Positions 36,935-45,624 of a DNA stretch of 64,000 bases are shown in pieces. Position 1 is the stretch's first letter; each line of letters opens with the position of its first letter. The position numbers and the translations under genes were made by a program. The stretch spans positions 186,001-250,000 of the forward strand of contig NZ_CP102097.1 in assembly GCF_024582835.1 (NCBI RefSeq), in the 5' to 3' direction. The notes below the pieces were generated by a model. That model had not been told where the DNA came from. It did no database searches and saw only the letters and a program-made list of their open reading frames with translations. This stretch comes from Vibrio japonicus (GTDB lineage Bacteria; Pseudomonadota; Gammaproteobacteria; Enterobacterales; Vibrionaceae).

Positions 36935-38305
36935 ATGCTGTCGATTTTTGATATTTTCAAAGTGGGTGTTGGCCCTTCAAGCTCACACACTAATGGTCCT
37001 ATGATTGCTGGATATCTCTTCGCACAATCTCTTGCTTCATCGGCAGACAAAGTTGAGCGTGTACAAGTGGATCTCTTTGGTTCGCTGTCTCTCACGGGGA
37101 AAGGCCACCACACAGACAGGGCCGTCATTCTTGGGCTACTTGGCAATAAGCCTGACACCATCAAGATGGGCAGTGCGAAAGAAGCACTACAAAAGGTGCT
37201 TGATGACCAACAACTCGCTTTTGCATCTAAGCACACCATTCACTTTAATTACGACACGGATTTGCTCTTCCATAGCGAAAATTTACCACTACACGAAAAT
37301 GGTATGCAAATTAGTGCTTATGATAGGAATGGGCAGCAAATTTTTATCGAGACCTATTACTCTATTGGCGGAGGTTTTATTGCGACGGCAGATGAACTGG
37401 AACATGGCAGCAAAGCTCAAGTCGTTGAAGTCCCTTTCCCTTTCGCTAATGCCGAGGAGATGCTGGCAAAAGCAGAGAAAAATGGCTTCAGCCTTGGCGG
37501 TATGATACTCCAAAACGAGTTAAGCTTTTTTGATCAAGAAGAGATCGACAGAAAAGCAGAGCAAATCTGGAAAGTGATGACTCTGTGTATGCAACGCGGG
37601 TTTGAGACCGAAGGTATCTTAGAAGGCGGGCTCAATGTGACAAGACGCGCACCGAACCTACTCAAGAAACTCGAAGCCAATGCGGCCATTGAAAACGATC
37701 CGATGGAGATTATGGATTGGATTAACTTGTTTGCTTTCTCGGTTAGTGAAGAAAACGCAGCAGGCGGTCAAGTCGTTACATCCCCTACCAATGGTGCCGC
37801 TGGGGTTATTCCGGCCGTGCTCATGTACTACCATCGTTTTATCAAAGAACTGGATTTAAAACAGATTAAAGACTTCTTAGCGGTTTCGGGCGCAATTGGT
37901 ATCCTCTACAAAACGAATGCATCTATTTCTGGTGCGGAAGTCGGTTGCCAAGGCGAGATTGGCGTCTCTTCTTCTATGGCCGCAGCGGGTTTAACCGCCC
38001 TAAGAGGAGGCAGCAATGAACAAATCTGCATTGCCGCTGAAATCGCAATGGAACATTCATTAGGGATGACTTGCGACCCAATTGGTGGATTGGTTCAAGT
38101 ACCTTGTATTGAGCGAAATGCGATGGGTGCAATGAAAGCGATCAACGCGTCTCGCATGGCCTTAAAACGCACGAGCAAATGCCTAATTTCATTGGATAAA
38201 GTGATCGAGACCATGTATCAAACAGGTAAAGATATGAACCGAAAATATCGCGAAACATCACTGGGTGGATTAGCCGTTATTCATATGGCTCCACCGTGTG
38301 AATAA
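36935..38305 (+). CDS. sdaA: L-serine ammonia-lyase (dehydratase), single-chain
   Basis: 456-aa iron-sulphur enzyme converting L-serine to pyruvate and ammonia. Starts at ATG 36935 (MLSIFDIFKVGVGPSSSHT, with AGGA nine bases upstream) rather than ATG 36917. The GPSSSHT-NGPM N-terminus and the motifs SGAEVGCQGEIG and TCDPIGGLVQVPCIERN, which hold cluster cysteines, are diagnostic. Both alpha and beta halves are in one chain, as in E. coli SdaA. It converges on a LysR remnant whose end overlaps the last 29 bases of sdaA. The pair probably was an sdaA plus local regulator before the IS insertion. Confidence 0.96.
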   Translation: MLSIFDIFKVGVGPSSSHTNGPMIAGYLFAQSLASSADKVERVQVDLFGSLSLTGKGHHTDRAVILGLLGNKPDTIKMGSAKEALQKVLDDQQLAFASKHTIHFNYDTDLLFHSENLPLHENGMQISAYDRNGQQIFIETYYSIGGGFIATADELEHGSKAQVVEVPFPFANAEEMLAKAEKNGFSLGGMILQNELSFFDQEEIDRKAEQIWKVMTLCMQRGFETEGILEGGLNVTRRAPNLLKKLEANAAIENDPMEIMDWINLFAFSVSEENAAGGQVVTSPTNGAAGVIPAVLMYYHRFIKELDLKQIKDFLAVSGAIGILYKTNASISGAEVGCQGEIGVSSSMAAAGLTALRGGSNEQICIAAEIAMEHSLGMTCDPIGGLVQVPCIERNAMGAMKAINASRMALKRTSKCLISLDKVIETMYQTGKDMNRKYRETSLGGLAVIHMAPPCE

Positions 38306-38717
38306 CATTTTCTTCAGTCGCTAGTTGCTTCTTAAGCCACTTGATGAACTGATGCGCGCTGGCTTTTTGTGGCGTATTACAAATAACGTAGTGCCCGCCT
38401 AAACAGGGCACTTTCTCCTGCCATACTTGTAGAAGGCGCCCTTGCTTTAGCTCTGCTTGAACCAAAATATCTTTAACCAGTAGCACTCCCAGACCTTGCA
38501 TGGCAGATTGTATGGCAAGCGACGAATGATCAAATTGTAAGCTAGGCTTATTGAACTTTGCTGTGTAACCATTCTTCTCAAACCAATAAGCCCACCCTTC
38601 CGTATAACCCGTTGTCGCAATTTTTTCCGCGTTAGCTATTTCGTCAATCGATAAAGAGCGTTTTTGTAAATAGTCGGGAGATGCCACCACGATCCAATGC
38701 TCTTTTCCTAAATAATA
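38277..38717 (-). pseudogene. C-terminal remnant of a LysR-family regulator
   Basis: The frame reads through WYYLGKEHWIVVASPDYL and continues with typical LysR substrate-binding-domain sequence to the end (SAMQGLGVLLVKDILVQ). It runs leftwards from the IS630 end, at 38717, to a stop at 38277. The helix-turn-helix and the first half of the effector domain, roughly 150-170 residues, are absent and are not found on the far side of the IS, where a different gene's terminator starts. So the insertion was accompanied or followed by a deletion, and the gene is dead. Its convergent position suggests it once controlled sdaA or the deleted neighbour. Confidence 0.85.
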
Positions 38718-39827
38718 CCAATCTGGAAAATTAACTGGTCAGGTCTGCCCATTCTCTCGAACACATCTTGGTGACTCTGTTGGAGCATGCCAAAAAACGA
38801 TTCCAAGCCCTACACACTTTGGAGACAATGTCTTCGTAATCCGCAAAAGACTGATTGGCGAGATAGTGTTGTCTCATCCAGCTCCATACTTGTTCTATAG
38901 GGTTTAGCTCTGGAGAATAGGGGGGAAGTTTGATGACACTGATGTTCTGAAAGCCATTAGCGATATCTTCTGTATGCCATCCTGCGCCATCCATAATGAT
39001 GACGGCATGACGTCCTTTTTCAGTGACCGCCGATATTTGCTTTAAATGCTCAATCATGAGGTCTTTATTGACCCATGGGACAACGATAGCCTCACCAATA
39101 CCTTTTTGAGGACAGACAGAACCAAATAGATACGCATATTCGAACTGTTGTTGCTTCACTGCTCTGGGACGTGTGCCTCTTTCAGCCCATAACCGTGTTG
39201 TTGTATTTTGTTGCCCAAATCGAGCTTCATCCTGAAACCAGATATCGACATGCTTTAAAGCGACATGACCTGGGATCTTAAGGATCGTTTCGTCTTGGAG
39301 TTTTTTTAAAATCTTCCTGTATCGCTTGGGATTGTTGTGGGTGTTTTGAACGGGAAGTGACCCATGAGAAACCCATATGCTCGAGTAGGTAATAGATAGA
39401 ATCAGGATGATAATGCTGGCCAAATTCTTTCACAATATAGGCATGGATATCGGCGCCGGTCAGTCGCCCACCTTGAGTATCATGAGCTTTATCTTTGATG
39501 TATTGGCTCAATTGCTCCCTTTGTTCAGAAGTTAATAATGGTGGTCTTCCCGTTCTTGGCTTTTCCTTCAGCCCTTCTAATCCTTCTTCAAGAAAGATTT
39601 GAACCCATCGATTAACACTGGTTCGGCTCACCTTAAGAAACTTGGCGATTTGGGTACGAGAGTGTCCATCTTTGAAATGAGCAAGTGCGAGCAATCTCAT
39701 TTTCATCTGGATGGATTTCTGCTGGCTTGCGAGCTTTTTAAAATCAATATTCTTGAGGCTATCCATAGCGAATACATTCTATTGTTGAATGGCCTTAAAT
39801 TAGATCATATTTTTTCTTAGATTGGTA
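38716..39827. mobile_element. IS630-family insertion sequence with TA flanks
   Basis: About 1.1 kb. Imperfect terminal inverted repeats: left CCAATCT... (38718 on), right ...AGATTGG (to 39825), with an exact 10-bp match once the TA and one further base are included and looser similarity for about 15 more. TA dinucleotides flank both ends (38716-38717 and 39826-39827), the target-site duplication of the IS630/Tc1 group. It carries a two-frame transposase on the minus strand. The element has removed most of a LysR gene. Confidence 0.88.
38731..39766 (-). CDS. IS630-family transposase, two frames joined by a frameshift
   Basis: The first frame (39766 to 39278, 162 aa) is the DNA-binding part with two helix-turn-helix segments (SRTQIAKFLKVSRTSVNRWV, then a winged region). 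The second frame continues to 38731 with the DDE catalytic part: DEARFG, the AVIIMDGAGWH aspartate and the PPYSPELNPIE glutamate. They overlap at a run of seven A on the coding strand (39301-39307). Reaching the second frame needs a +1 shift, either on that run by ribosome or polymerase slippage or as a fixed mutation. IS630 elements often use such a shift, so the transposase may be active. Confidence 0.85.
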
Positions 39828-39860
39828 TAAAAGGGCACGACTAAACGATTTAGCATGCCC
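39826..39860 (-). terminator. Terminator of the FAD oxidoreductase gene
   Basis: Long hairpin with GGGCA/TGCCC outer and CTAAA/TTTAG inner stems (39833-39860). On the minus strand it is followed by TTTTA, which abuts the IS630 end. Confidence 0.65.
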
Positions 39861-39888
39861 ACTCAATATGACAGCGATATGATCGGTA

Positions 39889-41289
39889 TTATATTTTATC
39901 GGCTTTACCTGCCGCTCCCGCTAGCTTAGCTAACCATTTATCCCAGGCCTTAGGTTTCCTTTCTTCATCTTCTGCCGTTTCTTTGCGTCTAACCGCATTA
40001 CGAACCATCATAGCCCCTAACCACCTAATTGGCTCAGGAGGAAAAGACCCAAGTGGCCCTTTCGCTAAACCACAGCGTGACCATTCGTTGTCTAATTCTA
40101 AAGTCAATGACGAGAGAATTTTTCCGCCCATTCGGGTTTGTGCGACACCGTTGCCAGAGTATCCAAAACCATAAACAATATTGCTTTGCCCACTCAGACA
40201 CCCAAAGAAAGGTAATCCAGTCGCCGACCTATCGGATGCCCCAGTCCAGTTGTAAGCGAACTCCTTCACGTTAAGAGCAGGAAAAAGCTTCACGAAGGAC
40301 TCTTCAAGCAATCTTAAATAGCGAGTTGGTCGATTGAACATGGGGTCGACTCTGTTTGCGAAAGAGAAATGATTGCCTCCCTTACCCAACATTAGTCGTC
40401 CGTCTTTTGTATCTCGGTAATAATGAACAAAGATCCTTGAGTCAACGACCGTTGCCCCCTTTTCTGGTCCATGTTCAGCAAGCAGCTGAGGGATTGGTTT
40501 CGTCACCACCATATCAGAGGACACCACCACAATACTGCGCTTGAATTGTTTGAAGTGCTCTACCATCCATGCATTGAGGGCAAGCACAACTTTCTGGGCG
40601 ACGATCTTGCCTTGTGGTGTGTGTACCGTTGCAGGCACACCAAAATCCAGCTTCGTCATTGGCGTATGTTCGTAAATTTCCACACCCAAATCTATGGCTA
40701 CTTTTCTTAATCCTCTGACAAGCAATGCAGGTTGTACACTTGCTGAAGCAGGCGAAAAGTGTCCTTCAATGTGCTTGTGAGACCCTGCTAGGTCTGCGAT
40801 AGCAGCACTATCACACTTTAACCAACTGTTGATGTTGAGCTTTTCCAGCTCCTTAACAACGGGATCCAGAGTGCCTTTTTGCGCCGAATTGGTTGCTGTG
40901 TAATATGTGCCTTGGCGAAACAGCTCAGCGTCAATATGATGCTCCTGACAAAAGGTTTCAATTTCATAGATCGCTTTTTCTGACTCTTCCACCAGCCAAC
41001 TTGCATGCGTCTCTCCAAACAATCGCTTAAGCGTTGGATATTTGGTTGACCAAGTTAGCATGCATCCTCCGTTTGCACCGGACGCTCCGCTACCGCACAA
41101 CCCTTTTTCTATCACTGTTACTTTTTTATTTGGCGATTGCTGCTTGATCAAAATCGCCGTCCACAACCCCGTATACCCCCCGCCAACAATGGCGATGTCC
41201 GTTTCGATATCATTGTCTAATGGGGTGGGTGCTATAGGTTGTTCTCTCTCTAGGGCTTGCTTAAACCAATAGGATGGGTGTGAACTCAT
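39889..41289 (-). CDS. FAD-dependent amine oxidoreductase, aminophosphonate-associated
   Basis: 466-aa flavoprotein of the DAO family. The dinucleotide-binding motif is IAIVGGGYTGLWTA (G36, G38, G41), and the glutamate follows at VTVIEK. A second family motif near the C-terminus is YGFGYSGNGVAQT. It resembles the putative aminophosphonate oxidoreductases and N-methyl-AEP oxidases known beside phosphonatase genes, as well as gamma-glutamylputrescine oxidase. The location in the same region as phnWX and phn transport genes favours an aminophosphonate-type amine as substrate, but a DUF3316 gene and separate promoters lie between. An amino acid or polyamine substrate is the alternative. Confidence 0.78.
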   Translation of the reverse strand: MSSHPSYWFKQALEREQPIAPTPLDNDIETDIAIVGGGYTGLWTAILIKQQSPNKKVTVIEKGLCGSGASGANGGCMLTWSTKYPTLKRLFGETHASWLVEESEKAIYEIETFCQEHHIDAELFRQGTYYTATNSAQKGTLDPVVKELEKLNINSWLKCDSAAIADLAGSHKHIEGHFSPASASVQPALLVRGLRKVAIDLGVEIYEHTPMTKLDFGVPATVHTPQGKIVAQKVVLALNAWMVEHFKQFKRSIVVVSSDMVVTKPIPQLLAEHGPEKGATVVDSRIFVHYYRDTKDGRLMLGKGGNHFSFANRVDPMFNRPTRYLRLLEESFVKLFPALNVKEFAYNWTGASDRSATGLPFFGCLSGQSNIVYGFGYSGNGVAQTRMGGKILSSLTLELDNEWSRCGLAKGPLGSFPPEPIRWLGAMMVRNAVRRKETAEDEERKPKAWDKWLAKLAGAAGKADKI

Positions 41290-41457
41290 GGACGTAACCT
41301 CTGTCGTTTCTATGAGTCCACTTTAGCTAAACTCACCAATTCACCACAGCGAATATGTCTAACGGTTTGCGTAAGAAATACTAACCACGGATAACACAGA
41401 GCAAAAACCAGCGCTGGCTGCCGCGAGCTAAAAATTAACTCCCACTTCAAATGTAAT

Positions 41458-41485
41458 AAGCCCCAGAAATCTGGGGCTTTGTTTT
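41458..41485. terminator. Hairpin downstream of the DUF3316 gene
   Basis: 9-bp stem (41458-41466 with 41471-41479), loop AAAT, followed on the plus side by TTGTTTTA. It lies between the DUF3316 gene and the FAD gene. Confidence 0.55.
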
Positions 41486-41514
41486 ATGCTAGCAAAAAAA
41501 CGTACTCATAGTGA

Positions 41515-41871
41515 CTAATCACGATCTCTATAACGATATGTATACTTGATATTCATAACAGGTTGATAAGCAACTTCACCATTGCTATTCATCACCTCTT
41601 TTACTGTAATCTGAGAATCAAGTAATTCGAATGAGCGTTTATCTACAAGATCATTACTGCTAAATGAGATGTTGCGACTAAGCTCGTAAGAGGACTGGTT
41701 ATTCACATCCATAAGCATTTGTCGACCAGCAGCATAGGCAGCTTCTTTACTAGCGACAGGTTGGCCCATCATACTACTAGCTGTTACTCTTGTTTCATAT
41801 GGACCCGAAAGCCCAGCAAATGAAACAGTACTAACTAGGGCCAAACTAGCTAAGCTTAATACCTTAATCAT
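41515..41871 (-). CDS. DUF3316 small periplasmic protein
   Basis: 118-aa secreted protein: signal peptide MIKVLSLASLALVSTVSFA, then a ~99-residue mature domain of the DUF3316 type, found mainly in vibrios, ending in KYTYRYRDRD. Function unknown. It has its own hairpin downstream and does not look part of the phosphonate operon. The 340 bases upstream (41872-42211) are AT-rich; I see no gene there, only a small hairpin near 42058-42080. Confidence 0.82.
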   Translation of the reverse strand: MIKVLSLASLALVSTVSFAGLSGPYETRVTASSMMGQPVASKEAAYAAGRQMLMDVNNQSSYELSRNISFSSNDLVDKRSFELLDSQITVKEVMNSNGEVAYQPVMNIKYTYRYRDRD

Positions 41872-42211
41872 AACTGACTCCTTGGTTACCAGAAGTCGAG
41901 TTTAATCCGACTCGACTCAATAAATGTTACGTAACAAATGACCGTTATAATTTCGAATAAATTGCTCTTGTTATTCAATTTTTTAGAACGTAAAAACTTC
42001 ATCTGATCATAAAAAATTTTTACATATTTTGGTGTGTATTATGCAGTCGGCAATAATCAACCGTATTTCATTCGGTTGTTGCTTTGATTCTTGAATTAAG
42101 AAAGATAACCGTTCGTATTTAATAGAGTGATTTGTTATAAACACATCACAAAATATCATAATAAAAATGGACTTTTCGCTTCCCCTAACCTAGCCGTCGG
42201 GGGTTTACTGG

Positions 42212-43114
42212 CTAGTTTACAATCAAAATCAGTCCCAAAAGTATCAATCCGGAGCCTAAAACTCGCGTCGGCATTAGCTTCTCAGACAAGAAAAACACCC
42301 CAAATACCATCCCTATGACAATGCTCACCTGACGCAATGCAACCACATAACTGACATTCTCAGTCATTGTCATGGCATAAAGCACTAGCCCGTAAGTGGT
42401 AGACATCATAATACCGGCCAACGCAGCAGGCTTACGAATCTGCCAAGCTTGGACAAAATCACGCATGTTATTTGTCGCAAGTAAGTACACGACAAAACCG
42501 ATCGAGATAGACCAGAACTGAAGCCCAAGGTAAAAAACCGCAGAACTGGTATCCCCAACGATATCCATGAAGTCGCGGTGTAATAGAGAAAGCGCTTCCT
42601 TATCAACGATCGAGTAGCCAGCGGTTCCCAGCGCTGCAAAAAGCGCCCATACCACCCCTAGGTTCGCGTAATTTTTTACATTGAATTGCTTAAATGATTC
42701 GAGCGGTATAAACAAACATCCAACCGTTATCAAGAAAAAGCTAAACCACGCTTGCCCCGTAATTGAATAGCCTAATAATGCGGTGCCTACCCCTACCATA
42801 AGCACAGGTAACGCCCTGGCTATGGGGTAAATCACCCCTATGTCTGCTTGCTTGTATGCAAAGCCAAGCCCAAGCAAGTAGATCATTTGCGCGACGCCAC
42901 TTATTGCGAGTAGTACCCAAAAACGGAATGACAATTCATCCAACCCAACGATGGTCAGATACCAAATAATAAATGGAGAGAGCAGCAAAGCCGCAGCCGT
43001 CGCGCTAGAGAGGAAGAATGCCGCACCAGATGCTTGATTGCTTTTACTAAGAAGATTCCACCCAGCATGAAGAAATGCGGATACAACAACGAGAATGATC
43101 GCCCAAAGCGACAT
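42212..43114 (-). CDS. DMT/EamA transporter of the phosphonate-associated type
   Basis: 300-aa membrane protein with about ten helices, in two EamA repeats. Family models for phosphonate-utilisation regions include such a protein beside phnR and phnW, and it follows phnR here on the same strand. It may export or import an aminophosphonate or its product, which is inference. A strong terminator (43128-43154) sits between phnR and this gene, so it is expressed by read-through or from its own start region; AAGGAA lies close before the ATG. Confidence 0.82.
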   Translation of the reverse strand: MSLWAIILVVVSAFLHAGWNLLSKSNQASGAAFFLSSATAAALLLSPFIIWYLTIVGLDELSFRFWVLLAISGVAQMIYLLGLGFAYKQADIGVIYPIARALPVLMVGVGTALLGYSITGQAWFSFFLITVGCLFIPLESFKQFNVKNYANLGVVWALFAALGTAGYSIVDKEALSLLHRDFMDIVGDTSSAVFYLGLQFWSISIGFVVYLLATNNMRDFVQAWQIRKPAALAGIMMSTTYGLVLYAMTMTENVSYVVALRQVSIVIGMVFGVFFLSEKLMPTRVLGSGLILLGLILIVN

Positions 43115-43127
43115 AGGATTTCCTTAT

Positions 43128-43154
43128 AAAAAAGGCTTCCAACTGGAAGCCTTT
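43128..43154 (-). terminator. Terminator between phnR and the DMT gene
   Basis: 10-bp perfect stem (43131-43140 with 43145-43154) and a four-base loop, followed on the minus strand by TTTTTATAAGG. It ends the phnT-permease-phnR transcript. Confidence 0.75.
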
Positions 43155-43172
43155 GTCCATAAATTTTTGAGC

Positions 43173-43877
43173 TTACCGCTGAAGTTCTGCAGTTGATTCA
43201 ATGCTGATGGCATCATGGCGCCAATACTCTATATCGCAATCAATCAGTTCACCATGCTGGTTATAGTTAACCCGTTCTACCACCATAGCTGGTGTGCCAG
43301 AGGTTGCACGCAGTGCCTGTGCGGTGTCTCCTAACAAAGTGCTGGTTGAAATTCGGTAGCGTGTCTTCTGATAACACACACTAAAGTGATCGCGGTAAAT
43401 GTCCGTCAACGAGTTAGACAAATCAAAATCAAGCAGATTTGGAAACAGTTCCGGGCGAATGTAGTTAGTCACATACACCACTGGGCGATCTTCTAAATAG
43501 CGAACTCGGTCCACTCGAAAGACATCTGAGAACGGTTGCAACTCAAGTAACTGCGCGGCTTGCTTGTTTGCCAATGTCCCTTTTGCTGAAATGACCTCCG
43601 TTTTAGGCACTCGATTTTGTGACAGCGCCATATTCGGGAAGTTAATCGTCTGCGTTGGGTCGTACTTCAGCGGTTCAGGAGAGATAAACCAACCTCTCCT
43701 ATCTTCACGGTAAATTCGACCTTCCGCTTCTAGCAGAGAGAGCGCTTCACGCAAGGTCACACGCGTGGTATCGAATGACTCAGCTAACTTCCTTTCGGCT
43801 GGAAGTTTCTGCCTTGGAGATAACATCCCAGCCTCAATTTGCTCAACAATAGAATCTTTTATTTTAACGTACTGCAC
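43173..43877 (-). CDS. phnR: PhnR, GntR/UTRA-type regulator of aminophosphonate use
   Basis: 234-aa regulator with an N-terminal GntR winged helix (residues about 1-75: KLPAERKLAESFDTTRVTLREAL) and a C-terminal UTRA effector domain as in the HutC subfamily. It starts at GTG 43877, supported by AAGGA seven bases upstream. It is the last gene of the permease operon. HutC-type regulators bind short palindromes; three strong TGGT-N4-ACCA sites and one weaker one in front of the phn genes are the likely targets. The inducer may be AEP or a breakdown product. Confidence 0.9.
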   Translation of the reverse strand: MQYVKIKDSIVEQIEAGMLSPRQKLPAERKLAESFDTTRVTLREALSLLEAEGRIYREDRRGWFISPEPLKYDPTQTINFPNMALSQNRVPKTEVISAKGTLANKQAAQLLELQPFSDVFRVDRVRYLEDRPVVYVTNYIRPELFPNLLDFDLSNSLTDIYRDHFSVCYQKTRYRISTSTLLGDTAQALRATSGTPAMVVERVNYNQHGELIDCDIEYWRHDAISIESTAELQR

Positions 43878-43886
43878 TTATAATCC

Positions 43887-45614
43887 TTACCTATTACGCC
43901 ACGCTTGCGTTCTATTTTCTAACCACTTACCCAACGTCATATGAATGAGCTTCGCTATCGCAGCCGAGAGCATAATCATCACTGCCATCGCTGCCGCAGA
44001 CCCGGTTTGTCCGGCATCATCCATATTTAACACCGAGACAGAGGCCGGTATGGTGTCGGTCGAATAGATAAATACTACCGCAGAAGTGGTGGTTAATGCA
44101 TTAATAAACAAGTAGCTACCGATATCCAAAACGGCTGGCATACAGACAGGTAGAGTCACTTTAAAAAACAGCTTGTATTGCGGAAGTTTAACCGACGCCG
44201 CAGTTGCCTCAATTTCAGCCGGAATTTGCTTCAAAGCCGTCAGCGCTGTCATATGTCCTACCGTGTAGTAGTGAACAATCGTATTCGCCACTAAAAATGC
44301 CATGGTGCCATAAAGTACGTTGAGCGGGTTATTCGCGTCATTAAAGTAAAAGATATAACCCAAGCCTAGAACCATACCTGGAACTGCCATCGGCATCACG
44401 CTAAGCATCTGCATTACCTGACGTATCGGTGAGAACGCCCTTCCTTTTTCAATGCAGTACGCACCAATAAAAATGATCGCCGTACCAATGATTGCCGTCC
44501 AAGTCGCCAGCGAAAGCGAGTTAAAATAAGGACTCCAGCCGTAGGTGCTCATTTCCGCGAAGTTATAGTTGTTCAACGTCAGCGCGGTATTCCAAGGCCA
44601 GAACGTGACCAGAGAACCGTATACAGCCATGCCCAATACGGCAACAACCGCACACGAGATCAAAACACAATACGCCAAGCACAGTCCATCACGCAGTTTG
44701 TTTGGCTCCGGTTTGTAAGGAACAGAGCGAGTATCAAATAGGCTTTTCTGTTTTTTCTGCACCCAACGATCCGCTGTGAATGCAAACAAAGCAGGGATTA
44801 ACAGCACAATACTTGTCACCGCACCCATCGAAAAGTTTTGCTGGCCAACCACTTGTTTGAAAATATCGGTCGCTAACACGTTATAACTGCCACCGATCAC
44901 TTTTGGCACACCAAAGTCACACACAACCAACGTAAATACGACAATCAACGTGCTGATAAGTCCGTATTTAGCCGCTGGCAAAGTAACGACAAAAAAGGTC
45001 TTTAACGGCGATGTTTTAAGTGCTCGTGCCGCTTCATACAATCGCGCATCTGATGTTCTGAGTGAGGTCGTCATGATCATAAGTGCATGAGGAAACGTCC
45101 AGAATATCAAACCCAGTGAGATACCAATCAATCCGTAAACTGAATGACCACCTAAAAGCTCTTTTGCAATACCTTGATTACCAAATAAGAAAATCAGGCT
45201 TATAGCAGGCAGCAACGAAGGCGCAAGAATTGGCGCAGTACCCAACACATGAAACAGCCCTTTACACGGCATACATGAACGAGTGAGCGCGTAGGCATAA
45301 CCAAACGATAGTACACCGACCACCGCAGTAACGAGCAAGCCGACCGTGAATGTATTTCCTAAAGAGTGCCACAATGCGGCTTGAGAGAAGTAATCAGCAA
45401 AGTTTGCAAAACCCACAAACTCGCCATCACGACCTTGCACACTTTTTACCATCATCGCCCATAACGGCATGACAATAAATAGGATCATCAGTATCGACAA
45501 AATGGTTAACAGCCCAAACAACGTCAGATTGTCGCGGCTTAAACGTCTTATAAAACCTAACGTGAACGGTTTCGGCACCTTAATTGTTGGATTGGTCATA
45601 GTGTAAGATTCCAT
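43887..45614 (-). CDS. Fused ABC permease for 2-aminoethylphosphonate
   Basis: 575-aa inner-membrane protein with about 12 helices, formed from two permease halves as in the fused AEP permeases. Each half carries an EAA-type loop: YEAARALKTSPLKTFFVVTLP in the first (about residue 190-215) and IEATAASVKLPQYKLFFKVTLP in the second. It forms the channel of the transporter with the ATPase encoded upstream and the binding protein farther upstream. GGGGAG lies five bases before the ATG. The gap to the ATPase gene is ten bases, to phnR nine, so all three are one operon. Confidence 0.9.
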   Translation of the reverse strand: MESYTMTNPTIKVPKPFTLGFIRRLSRDNLTLFGLLTILSILMILFIVMPLWAMMVKSVQGRDGEFVGFANFADYFSQAALWHSLGNTFTVGLLVTAVVGVLSFGYAYALTRSCMPCKGLFHVLGTAPILAPSLLPAISLIFLFGNQGIAKELLGGHSVYGLIGISLGLIFWTFPHALMIMTTSLRTSDARLYEAARALKTSPLKTFFVVTLPAAKYGLISTLIVVFTLVVCDFGVPKVIGGSYNVLATDIFKQVVGQQNFSMGAVTSIVLLIPALFAFTADRWVQKKQKSLFDTRSVPYKPEPNKLRDGLCLAYCVLISCAVVAVLGMAVYGSLVTFWPWNTALTLNNYNFAEMSTYGWSPYFNSLSLATWTAIIGTAIIFIGAYCIEKGRAFSPIRQVMQMLSVMPMAVPGMVLGLGYIFYFNDANNPLNVLYGTMAFLVANTIVHYYTVGHMTALTALKQIPAEIEATAASVKLPQYKLFFKVTLPVCMPAVLDIGSYLFINALTTTSAVVFIYSTDTIPASVSVLNMDDAGQTGSAAAMAVMIMLSAAIAKLIHMTLGKWLENRTQAWRNR

Positions 45615-45624
45615 TACTGCTCCC

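Noticed and set aside
42127..42318. 63-codon plus-strand frame opposite the end of the DMT gene.
   Set aside because: Mostly antisense to coding DNA with no start signal.
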